Origin: Camarhynchus parvulus | Lineage: Eukaryota; Chordata; Aves; Passeriformes; Thraupidae | DNA length: 64,000 nucleotides | Direction: 5' to 3' | Assembly: GCF_901933205.1 (NCBI RefSeq) | Contig: NC_044572.1 | Span: forward strand, 75,141,465-75,205,464 | Notes under the pieces: generated by a model | Databases searched by the model: none | What the model saw: only the letters and a program-made list of their open reading frames with translations | What the model was told of the DNA's origin: nothing | Position numbers and translations under genes: made by a program | Shown: positions 55,259-64,000 of the stretch, piece after piece | How positions within the stretch are numbered: position 1 is the stretch's first letter | How the letters are laid out: every line of letters begins with the position of its first letter

Positions 55259-55735
55259 TGTTGTAGTTTAGATGTCCTCTGTTCTCCCCATAGATCCCTT
55301 TTCCCCCCTGTATTGTTGCCATCAGACAGCCTGGGCTGTCTAGGACAGGTAAAAAGAAGGTGTGCGCGTGTCCTTCACCTGGGGCAGCTGGGAATGGAAA
55401 CGCTTGGTAGTTAGGGGGTATGGCATGGCAACACCTGATCTCCAATCAAGGTACAAGAAAGCAATCTTGGCAAAGAAGAGCTGACTGACAGACTTTGGGA
55501 GGTGCCAGGGCTGCAACCCTGGATGCAACCTCCAGGGGACTGATCATCCATCTTGAAGATGAACCAGATGCGTAGTATGCACAAGGGGAAGTTCCCAGCG
55601 CTGCATTTTTTTCCTGATGTAGTCCTTCATTGTTTTTTTTATTAAGGTTTAATAAACCTTTTTATATTTTCAAAGTGAGCAGTCGTCTCTTCACAAATTC
55701 CAGCGAGAGGTGCAGCTAAACAGGGAATACCAACA
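55259..55735 (+). repeat. Avian ERV long terminal repeat (solo type)
   Basis: The block starts with TGTTGTAGTTTAGATGTCC and contains the ctccccatagatccc and gggctgtctaggacagg segments that I recognise from songbird LTRs. It has an AATAAA signal at 55651-55656 and closes with a gggaataccaaca end about 80 bp later, the layout of R-U5. Alternative starts at 55256 and 55262 are possible because of repeated TGT. No convincing target-site duplication was found, and no primer-binding site or coding region follows, so it is scored as a solo or truncated LTR. Confidence 0.65.
55651..55656 (+). promoter_or_regulatory. LTR polyadenylation signal AATAAA
   Basis: Canonical hexamer followed by a T-rich stretch, about 80 bp before the LTR end. 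It lies in the sense orientation of the host cadherin gene, so it is a potential premature polyadenylation site within the intron. Confidence 0.55.
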
Positions 55736-56212
55736 CTTCAGGAGCAGTGAAACAGGTCAGGGCACCATGTTACAAGCCCAGGCCTGCTGCTACTGCTGTT
55801 GCTAAAATCAAGGCTGCCTCAAAGCACTTCGGACTTTTACATTTAGCTCTATTATGTCTAGCATTTTCCAACACGGTTGTTCACCTGAATAAAACCATTT
55901 TCTCCTTATATGTCAGCAGCAATACTTATTTTAAAAAGTGTGTAATTTTTTTTGTGGTTTGTTTTCATTTTTTTTTATTATAGCTTGTAGTAAATAATCT
56001 GAAAGCAAAAGCGTTCTAAACTAAAAATTGTTTAGCTCTGAAATTTTCGTAAGAGCACCCTCTGGTGGTTCATGCCTGAACAATACTCTATATCTTCTTC
56101 CAAAAGCAGTCGTACATTTATTTATAGCACTGAATTTTAAAGAAGTGGGTGAAAACTTTTTCCACTGAATTCTTCCTTTCAATCAATGTGAAAATCATAA
56201 ATATATTTTCTG

Positions 56213-56275
56213 AAAAAAAAAACAAAACAAAACAAAAAACAATCAAAATCAAATTAAAACCAAAAAAAACGAAAC
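56213..56275. repeat. A/C-rich low-complexity tract
   Basis: AAAAC and AAAAAC units with few other bases, about 360 bp upstream of the 188-nt cadherin exon. Confidence 0.8.
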
Positions 56276-56632
56276 AGAAGGAGGAAAGTGTTTAAAAACA
56301 TGTACTATCTAATTGTACTACTGTCTATAAGTACAATTTAATTCAAGAGAGTCAATCACATGTGAAAAATTAGAGATAGAAATATAGATAGATATCTCAA
56401 GAGATATAGATGCTAATGCCTTTACAGTTGCAATGGAAAAAATCTGGAATCTTGGGGTAGTCAATAGATAAAACAGAAATATATTTTTCAAAACCTTTGT
56501 TGTTTTCATGTCCTAATTTTAATTGGATTATTTAGGTCTTTTTATTTTGCCCAGGCTCCATGATTTTAATCAGAAATACCTGTTTTAATTACCAAGAAAT
56601 CCCAAGAATGACTGTCTACCACTTTGTCACAG

Positions 56633-56820
56633 GTATCTTCCATTTAAAAGTACCTGAGACCTCTCACGTTGGTTCTGCTATTGGACGGATCAGAGCTGTG
56701 GACCCTGATTTTGGGAAAAATGCAGAAATTGAGTACAACATAGTTCCAGGAGATGGAGGAAACTTGTTTGACATCACGACAGATGAGTACACCCAGGAAG
56801 GAGTCATTAAACTGAAAAAG
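56633..56820 (+). CDS. CDH12: Cadherin-12 internal exon, first part of EC3 (188 nt)
   Basis: Starts with the split AGT codon and reads [52 protein letters not shown] and [10 protein letters not shown]. The VPE entry motif and the AVDPDFG calcium-binding segment mark the start of EC3. From memory, [27 protein letters not shown] and NLFDI are diagnostic of CDH12 and separate it from CDH18, whose EC3 differs clearly here. The length is the expected 188 nt, phase 1 in and phase 0 out, with GTATGT donor at 56821. The acceptor (ccactttgtcacag) is weaker than at the other two exons. The frame is open upstream into the intron to an ATG at 56560, which I take as chance and not an alternative start. 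The rest of EC3 should lie in the next exon, beyond the window. Confidence 0.92.
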
Positions 56821-58319
56821 GTATGTGGCACCAATGGGTGAATGTGCCTATGATTCAAGTGGTAAACCAGGTAAGGGAATGAAATGTTTTGCAATTTTAT
56901 GTCATAAGTAGCTCACAGTAGCAGTGCTATGTAAGTAGTTTATATCTCTATTTGAATCCACAGTTGTGATCTTCATTTTAAAAGGCATTGCAGTTTAGTC
57001 TTTCATTTCACATACAATTAGGTGTGATGTTTCATAAATAATGTCATGGTGAGGAAGTAATTCTAATCTCTGCCTAGAAAGTATAATTTCTCTTGTTTGA
57101 GAAGGCTTCTACCTAAAACCATGCAAAAAACATTTTAGTTCAGAGCATGGAATGAAAGATAAGTTAGATAAAATGTAATTAATTTTTACTTACAAGCACT
57201 TTATTTTGAAAATTTTGACTCTGTGTTTGCTATTTTGATAATGAATATTGTAAAGTACTAAGGTGAACACAGTTTTTATTCATGGTAGAAGAGTCCCAAA
57301 TGGCAAATAGCCATGTTCTACTTCCAATTTTGTGATAGTGTTCCAAGTAGCTGGTTATAAGGTACTCATGCAGGAAAACACATTATATCTCAGTCACTGA
57401 TGTTGCATAAATTCACGATTACTGAATTCATGAATTTCAAAGATGGGAAGGGCACTTTTCATTTAAAATTTAGTGGTTAAACCACTCAGTAGGAGAAATC
57501 GACACAGGGAGTTTCACATGTTAACCAGTTATTATTTTCTGAGCCCAGGTATTTACATATACACCAATGATCAACTTGTTCAGTAGAAAGAAATCTGAAC
57601 CACTGCTCATTTTGGAAGGCACAGTTATGTTTTATAGACAGCTCAGACTTGTAGGTGTAAATTTTGTAAAAAAACCCAAATTATTAGCCTAAGACTTTAC
57701 AAGGGTCTGGGAAGGAAAGAGTTCTGGACATGTATATTAAGATAAGCTTTAGGAAAAATGAAGCTTTAATTCTAAGAAAATTTAGAATGCTGGTGCTTAA
57801 CTTTCCTTGGCTCTGACCATTGATCTATACTTGCATTATATCCATTCTAATAATGGAAGTCCTGGCTTCAACCTCCTGACCTGGGAAATAGTAAATTATC
57901 CATGGATGCATTAAAGAACAAGATGATGTCAAGTCACTGATTCTTCTACTAGTTTTAATGACATAAAATAGAAGCCACTATACTCACAGGAAGTAATTTG
58001 TCAACAAACTCTTTGACCTCTTAACACCCCCCTTCTTTTCTGACTAAAGGTTTGAGTGTTCTGTTTCCTCCTAATGGGAATTTGTAGGCTTAGTTTCATT
58101 TTTAAAAGCCCCTCTGGTCACCTTTTTCCCTCCATGCAGATGACTCAAAAATAGGTCCATCTGGAGCTGTCAGGCTGAGCAGCTGCATTCCCCTCCATAT
58201 GCACTGCCAGTCGGAAAATGCAGTAAGTAGAAACCATTAAAAAATTAATATTTCATCATCAAGAGCAGGTTTTTTTGATAGAATTCAGTTCTCCTTGTCC
58301 TAAGCCTCCTCAGTGCTTC

Positions 58320-58342
58320 TTTTTTTTTTTTTTTTTTTTTTT
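58320..58342. repeat. Poly(T) tract, 23 nt
   Basis: T homopolymer on the + strand. Viewed on the minus strand it is a poly(A) following ...gctgtgtatt and could be the tail of a short minus-strand retrocopy extending to about 58500, but no canonical AATAAA precedes it. Confidence 0.9.
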
Positions 58343-58510
58343 AATACACAGCAATAGAATGTTCCATATTTGTGGTTAAGTGTATTTACTACCCACTGCT
58401 GGTTATCCAGGTTGGTAGTGATGATGTTGATAAGAAGGGTTCCAGGGTAATTAAAAAGGAACTTCAAGGCTCTGGGTTGATTGGTTGATGAAAATATTCT
58501 CAGTTCCTTC

Positions 58511-58598
58511 CTACTGAAGGAACTGAGCAGAGCACTGCCTGAACTCCTGATGAATACTGCAGCAGTGCAGGCAGTGCTCTGCTCGGTTCCTTCAGTAG
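58511..58598 (+). repeat. Long inverted repeat / hairpin, 31-bp arms
   Basis: The arms are 58511-58541 and 58568-58598, with a 26-nt loop. Of 31 positions, 30 pair by Watson-Crick rules and one (T58524 with G58585) would be a G-U wobble in + strand RNA. Limited further pairing is possible inside the loop. The right arm reads in frame with the CR1 ORF1 remnant that follows (…QAVLCSVPSVAE…), so the left arm looks like an inverted duplicate of CR1 sequence. Confidence 0.9.
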
Positions 58599-58599
58599 C

Positions 58600-59783
58600 A
58601 GAGATGAGTGATGAAAGGAACAGCAACATTCATGCTACCAATAAGTGGTTTAAGGGCTCATGACATCCGCACAATTTTGAGTTTTTTGATCATGGGGTAA
58701 CTTTTACAGCACCAGGCCTCCCAGGGTCAGATGGGCTCCATCTATCTAACAAGGGCAAAAGGATTTTAGCCCATGACTTGGCTGATTGAGAGGCCTTTAA
58801 ACTAGGTTTTAAGGGGGAAGGGGATGAAACCAGGCTCTTCAGAGATAAGCCTAAGGGTGGTAAGTCAGAGTCAAGGGTGAAATCAGCCCAGCTGAAGTGC
58901 ATGTACGCTAATATTGCACGGGCAACAAACAAGAGGAGCTTGAAACCATGGCACAGAGGGAAAGCTATGCCATAGTCACCATCACAGAAACATGGTGGGA
59001 TGACTCACATGACTGGGGTTCTGCAGTGGATGGTCACAGGCTTTTCAAAGGGATGGGAGAGGAAAAGAGGTGGTGGGGTGGCTCTGTATATTGGGGAATC
59101 TCTTGACAAGATAGAATTTGAGGTCAATGGTGATGAGGTTGAGTGCCTATGGGTAAGGATCAGGGGGAAAACCAACAAGGCAGACATCCTGGTGGGAGTC
59201 TGTTATAGACCACCCAACCAGGATGAAGTGGTGGATATATTATTCTGTGAGCAGCTGGAGGATGTTTGAAGATCACCAGCCAGGGGTGAGGCTCTGCTAG
59301 CCCTTCTGTTTACAGACAGAGAAGGGTTGGTGGGAGATGTGGTGTTCAGAGGCTGTCTGGGGTACAGTGATCACAGAGTTTTCAATGTTTGGTGAAACAA
59401 GCAGGGGTATCCACAAAGCTCTACACTGGACTTCTGGAAGGCAAGCTTCTTCCTCTTCAGAATGCTCGTCAGAGAGTACCTTGGGAAACAGCCCTTAAAA
59501 ACAAAGGGGTCCAGAAAGGAAAGACATACCTCAAGAAAGCCTGCTCCTCCACCTTCAAGAGTTCTATCCCTATGAGTCAAAAGATGAGCTACAGGACGAG
59601 CTACAGCTGCAGGAAAAAAGAAAAAAAAAACAACAAACTGACCTCTCTGGACAGGGAGGTTTTGAAGAAATTAAGGAGAAAAAAGAGGCTATATAATCTT
59701 TGGAAAAGTGGGCAGGCAACTCAGGAAATGTTTAAGGATGTCATTAGGGCATGCAGAAAGAAAATTAGAGAAGTGAAGTAAAA
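58600..59783 (+). mobile_element. CR1 LINE fragment: ORF1 end plus endonuclease part of ORF2
   Basis: Upstream, the ORF1 remnant reads NKWFKGS, then FEFFDHG, APGLPGSDGLHLSNKGKRI. This is the C-terminal SGNH-esterase-like part of CR1 ORF1, with its DxxH motif (DGLH) at 58730-58741. ORF2 follows from about 58901 (MYANIARA). It holds the AP-endonuclease motif ITETWWDD (58981-59004), then GGGVALYIGE and NGDEVECLWVRIRGK and VCYRPPNQDE. At about 59270 some 50 codons are missing, including the segment that normally carries the GDFN motif. The text resumes with GEALLALLF and ends near KKIREVK at 59781. At least two frameshifts are visible (about 58921-58933 and 59060-59075). The RT domain and 3' tail are absent. 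Inactive copy. Confidence 0.88.
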
Positions 59784-60400
59784 AATAAAATTGACACAAC
59801 CTGATTTGACCTTGTGAAATTATGCAAATATTTAAGTATGTATTGAAGTATTTTTAAAAATGAAAGTGGGTAAATGAATAAGACCAACACATTCAATTAA
59901 GAATTATAAATAATAAACAGTGAAAGCCACTAATAAAAAGTGCTATATGCTTTAAAAACAGGCTCACAATTTCTCTATTATAGCATATTCTGTAAGCATG
60001 TACTGTAAGTGCTGCAGCAATTCAGGGCTGAGCCACTTCAAAACCATTTATAAAATTTGCTTTTATTTTCCCTGAAAAATTTCTTGCAGGCAGAAACTGT
60101 CCATCCCTGCACAGATGCTTTTTGGTCTCTTATTATGCAGAAAAACATTGAAAGATTTCTATATCAAAATTGATAAGAAATGAGGCCTTCCTGGACTACC
60201 TTTATTTTTGGTGGAAAATACATTTGATGAGAAAAAAATTGCACACACTAAACTGTTCCTTTTAGCACACTAAGTGTGTTAACAGATGCAGAAGGCCATT
60301 CTCTGCTTCAGGGGTGCCATTCTCTGCTTTGGAAATGGGTAAGAACAGCTACAGCTGGACAAGTTGCAGATCTTAAATAATCTGTTTTGGTTGCTCGTTC

Positions 60401-60472
60401 TGGTTTGGTTTTTTGGTTTGTTTTTTTTTGGTGTTTTGGTTTTGTTTTGTTGTTTTTTTTTTCCTGTGCCAT
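60401..60472. repeat. G/T-only tract, 72 nt
   Basis: No A or C on the + strand over 72 nt (ggtttggttttttgg..., ggttttgttttg...). Similar in texture to the tract at 51571. Confidence 0.93.
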
Positions 60473-63400
60473 GATCCTAAATAAGTCTGATTACTACTAC
60501 TCTTGTGCTAATTACATGTATTAAAAATTAAATGGCTTTTCTTATGTTCTCCTAAATAAACCATCCAAATGCCGTCTAGCACCACTGTGTGGTTGGTACT
60601 ATAATTATTTTTTTCTGTCAAAATAAAAAGTAAAGGAAAATAATATCCCTAAAAAAGGGGAGGGAAACTTGGCTTAAGGGTAGTGCTGTATAAAGTTCTC
60701 TGTAGAGAGTCAGAAATATTGCTATGTTAGGAATAGAATTATAATTCCCTCCCTTGTCTAGTTGTTTAATAAAGTGTTTACTGCATTTGGTATTTAGATA
60801 GTCTCTTGTACTATACCTGAATCTTGAGCAAACTACAGTGGGTATAAGCTATAAGAAACATGGTGACAGAAGGGGCCATCTCCTTCATGCCAGAGTATAG
60901 TGGCTTCAGATGCAATCAGTCCCTTGCCTGGGACTGATTTTGAAATCTTTAATGAACAGGCACAACAGTAAAGGAAAATAGAAGGTTCTAACCTTCTCTG
61001 AAAAGTTGTCACTAAATTTATTAAACCAAGAATGAGTTTATACAGTAACTCCATTTTTTGTGCAGAAGACTTTTAATTAGCTCAGTATGTGCTAATCCAG
61101 AAACTGAGTAGGGTTCAGGCACTGAACTTGTTCTGCTTGAAGACATCGCTTTACTAATTTGTGCAGTGTTTCATTAAAACCTTGGAAAACAACTGTTTCT
61201 AAGCTCCACCTCTTGTGATCTTACTACTCCACTACACTGTGCGAACTTCTCCACATGGTTCAGTGGAAATTCAGGGGACAAACACATCTTGTTTTCTGTA
61301 AGTTGTGCACCATGACTAAAACTAAATGATCAGATGACAAAGCTGTGGCCATGAAATCCCAGCATGTCATAGCATTGCACAGTGAGAAACTGTAACTTTA
61401 GTGATTATAAAATAGAAGAAATTGTGGGACAATGAACAGAACCAGAAGCTGCAGGGAAGTATTAGGAATGTGTGCTTGCTTTTAACCTCAGGAGGCTTTT
61501 TAGAAGCCTTTAATGCAGTCAGTAAACAGTGCTCTGACTGTGGTCTAAGTTCAGTCGTGTTGCCCATGGGACAGCCCACGTACATAGCTCTGGGATGTTG
61601 ATGTAAGCTAAAAGTAGTCTGAGAACACCTGTACCACACAAGAGTGAGCATAAGGCAGACTCCCAATGTCCTTCAGTGAGAACTATGTTAAAGCTACTCC
61701 TTGTTTTACTACCAAAACTGTACAGACTTCTCATCACACGCCCCCCCACCCATTCCTTCTCCAAAGGCAGGGAATTTCCTCTGCAAGTGTGAGCACAGGC
61801 ACTGTCTGCCTGTAATCATAACTCATGGGTTTGTGGGAGTGCGAATAATGGTTGTGCATTTTGAGGTTGTGCATTTTGAGGAGGAAGAGCAGGTCGTATT
61901 AAGTCTTTCAGTACAGGCAGAAAGTGGTGAACTGTGTGCAGATACAACCACAAACAACAGGAAAAGTAAGGAAGAGGAGACCTTCAGTCTTTGTAGTTTG
62001 TGGATAGAGCTGGTTGGTTTGGTTTTCCCTGGAACAGGAAAAGACACCTTCAGAAATGGGTGAGATACTTGAGAGCAGCAAACAACAGAACCCCTGACAC
62101 TGGTCAGTTTCTCTTCTTCTCCAGATACAGATCAGACATATATTTTGTCCACTTGCCATCAAATCTTGAAATACTTACTACAGATCTCATTTTTTACTGT
62201 GCATTCTCAACTCTAACTAATGAATGCTCCTGGTTGATCTAGAGCCTGCTTTACAAAACCTGCTCTCTGATACCACTTATTTCCTTATGCTATTTAGAAT
62301 CCAGTGCAGAAGTCCAGCTACTGATATTTAACTGCTGATACAGAAATTGTGTCAATGCACAACAAATTGTCTTATGCCAATATTTAACAAAATGCATAGG
62401 TGCTCAACCCATTTGAAGGGGAAAGTTTTTCCAACTTTTGAGACCAGCACACATGACCCAGAGCTATTCTGCAATTGCACAAGGCTAGCATGAAGTCAAG
62501 CCTAAGTTATTATGCACTTCCTGACAACCCAGTCCTACTATCCATAACTTATCCATATGTCCTGGGGCTTAAAATCTCATCCCAAAGTATAGCTTTTCCA
62601 TCATCGTAGGTGAAAGCCTCTATCAGAAACAATACTCTCTTATGTGAGAGAGTATTTCTTATGTGTAGATATCTGTGGATAAAAAGCAGAAATTTCTGGA
62701 GTTTCCAGTCCTGTCTCTTTGTGAAGCAGAACAAACTGACAGGGTAATTCTTTTTTCACCCTTGTGCTTATCATTAGAATTCATTATATCTTTCAGACCA
62801 TTTTTTTTCTTTGAGTTCTTTAATTATTTCTCTCTCTTTCCCACTATAGCAGCATTTCTTAACTTCTGCCTTGAATGTGGAAAACAGCAATATTTCAAAA
62901 TATGTTTATTTCTAATACAGAACTGTTTTTGTGCTGTCCTAGTCATACTACATAAGTCTATTCATGGTGCTTACAGAGTTGCAAGGTAAAGTGATTTGTC
63001 AGTATGTATTTGATTTGGGGATTTGTAGAATAGTTTTGCTGTGCATAGGTGTGTATATGCTGATAGCACTTTACTAGGCAACTATATAGAACAGCTTGTA
63101 ACCTCAACATAGGAAAAAAGCAGATGAGGACAAGTTGAGGGGGCCAAATACATCTGCTGTCAGTGGTACATATAATATCAATTAGAAATACTCCAGTTAT
63201 TGAATAGTTCATAGTCAATAAGGCATCACCTTACTACTGGCAAAAATAATGTTTACTGCACCAAAAAAAATTGCAAAATAAAAACCTTATTCAAATTTAC
63301 CTTCTGCATGCAATTACTTTTATAGAAGGAATAAATATTTCTCTTGCTTGTTAAAAAATCTATGAAGTAATTTCATTAAAATCTGATTAATTGAAAAAAC

Positions 63401-63548
63401 ATTTTAAGAAACTTAGAGGACTGGTTTGGTGTTTTTTGTATGATTAAGCATTCTACTGTGTTTGTTTCCTTAGCAGCATTCCAGATTCAAAATAAAAGTG
63501 GGACTGAGCACCCTCAGACAGCTATTATATAACAGCAAAACACAGTGA

Positions 63549-63599
63549 TGGGTTGGGGTTTTTTTTGTTTGTTTGTTTGTTGGGGTTTTTTTTTGGTTT
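63549..63599. repeat. G/T-only tract, 51 nt
   Basis: tgggttggggttttttttgtttgtttg... with no A or C for 51 nt. Confidence 0.93.
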
Positions 63600-64000
63600 A
63601 GTAACAAAAACAGGTAAAATTTTTGCGGACCATTCATTAACTTGACAGATTTTAGTGATATCTACTGAAAATTAAAAATATAATAAAATGTTTTTTAAAC
63701 GTGTTTTAAACCAAAAATCAAAAAATCCAAAAAGTTTTTCCTGAGACCTATGCAGACATTCCATTCTACCATTTTCAGGCAGACTTTGGACAATTCAGAG
63801 CAATGCCTAAATCTTAAACTGTCAATGCTACCTCTATGACTTAACTGTTCAAATATGGGAAAACCAGAACCGATCAGGAGATTGTAGCATGCAATCCCCA
63901 TACACACAAGACAATAAAACCATACTCTTGTTACATGATATATGTTGTATAAAGTATTTTTCTATTTAAGTCCTAGATTTACCACTTGCAACATTTCCCA

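Larger units (their letters stand above)
37950..56632 (+). other. CDH12: Intron between the 168-nt and 188-nt exons
   Basis: An 18,683-bp phase-1 intron. It contains a pyrimidine-rich zone (about 39000-41000), a 14-bp tandem repeat (42262-42298), a pure G/T tract (51571-51675), a CR1 tail (about 53190-53345), an LTR (about 55259-55735) and an A/C tract (56213-56275). GC-richer patches at 42120-42260, 50740-51300 and 54730-55150 were not identified. The acceptor, actttgtcacag, has a short, purine-interrupted pyrimidine tract. Confidence 0.85.
56821..64000 (+). other. CDH12: Intron downstream of the 188-nt exon (incomplete)
   Basis: At least 7.18 kb of phase-0 intron beginning GTATGT. It contains a 23-nt T run (58320-58342), a hairpin (58511-58598), a CR1 fragment (about 58600-59783) and G/T-only tracts (60401-60472, 63549-63599). 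No open frame resembling the next cadherin exon was seen. Confidence 0.8.

Noticed and set aside
56560..56632. Alternative start of a short cadherin isoform at ATG 56560
   Set aside because: The upstream open frame is only about 24 codons and does not look like a signal peptide. The AG at 56631-56632 and the phase match fit an ordinary internal exon.
58300..58629. Minus-strand processed pseudogene ending in the poly(T) tract
   Set aside because: The poly(A)-like end is present on the minus strand, but there is no recognisable parent gene, no AATAAA and no target duplication seen.
59000..59781. Endonuclease-like frames as functional genes
   Set aside because: CR1 ORF2 remnants with frameshifts, an internal gap and no RT.
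1..64000. Search for a CRISPR array, tRNA or rRNA genes, or a prokaryotic-style gene cluster
   Set aside because: No regularly spaced repeats with unique spacers, no cloverleaf or rRNA segments noticed, and no tightly packed frames. The DNA is vertebrate intronic.

Overview
This window is vertebrate nuclear DNA, almost certainly from a bird and most likely a passerine. It is AT-rich and has no bacterial-style gene packing. It carries several CR1 LINE fragments (the dominant avian LINE), two LTRs of a kind I recognise from songbird genomes, an interstitial telomeric (CCCTAA)n block, and three short exons of one cadherin gene spread over about 26 kb of intron.

The only protein-coding gene I can support is a type II classical cadherin on the + strand, best matched to CDH12 (brain/Br-cadherin, N-cadherin 2). 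Exons lie at 30945-31064 (120 nt), 37782-37949 (168 nt) and 56633-56820 (188 nt). They have clean AG/GT boundaries and compatible phases (1,1 / 1,1 / 1,0). Joined, they encode EC2 and the first part of EC3 of the calcium-dependent adhesion ectodomain. The exons encoding the signal peptide, propeptide and EC1, and those for the rest of EC3 through the cytoplasmic tail, were not found, so the window is a central slice of a very large gene.

Layout: 1-30944 is the preceding intron. It holds a foldback LTR element (6891-7696), a long (AAGG)n microsatellite (8022-8167), CR1 pieces (about 11316-11952 plus strand; about 14995-15780 minus strand), the telomeric block (23976-24028) and assorted simple repeats. 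31065-37781 is the next intron, with a CR1 fragment (about 35043-36208) containing a decayed reverse-transcriptase region. 37950-56632 is an 18.7 kb intron with a 105-nt stretch of pure G/T, a small CR1 tail (about 53190-53345) and a solo-like LTR (about 55259-55735). 56821-64000 is the start of the following intron. It holds a near-perfect 31-bp-arm hairpin and a CR1 copy (about 58600-59783) that keeps the end of ORF1 and part of the endonuclease but has no reverse transcriptase or 3' end.

I see no undescribed gene system. The most unusual structures are the foldback LTR, whose target-site duplication sits outside an added inverted copy of its own 5' end, and the hairpin built from inverted CR1 ORF1 sequence. 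I could not run alignments or repeat searches. Repeat boundaries are by eye, and family assignments rest on recognition of characteristic sequence.
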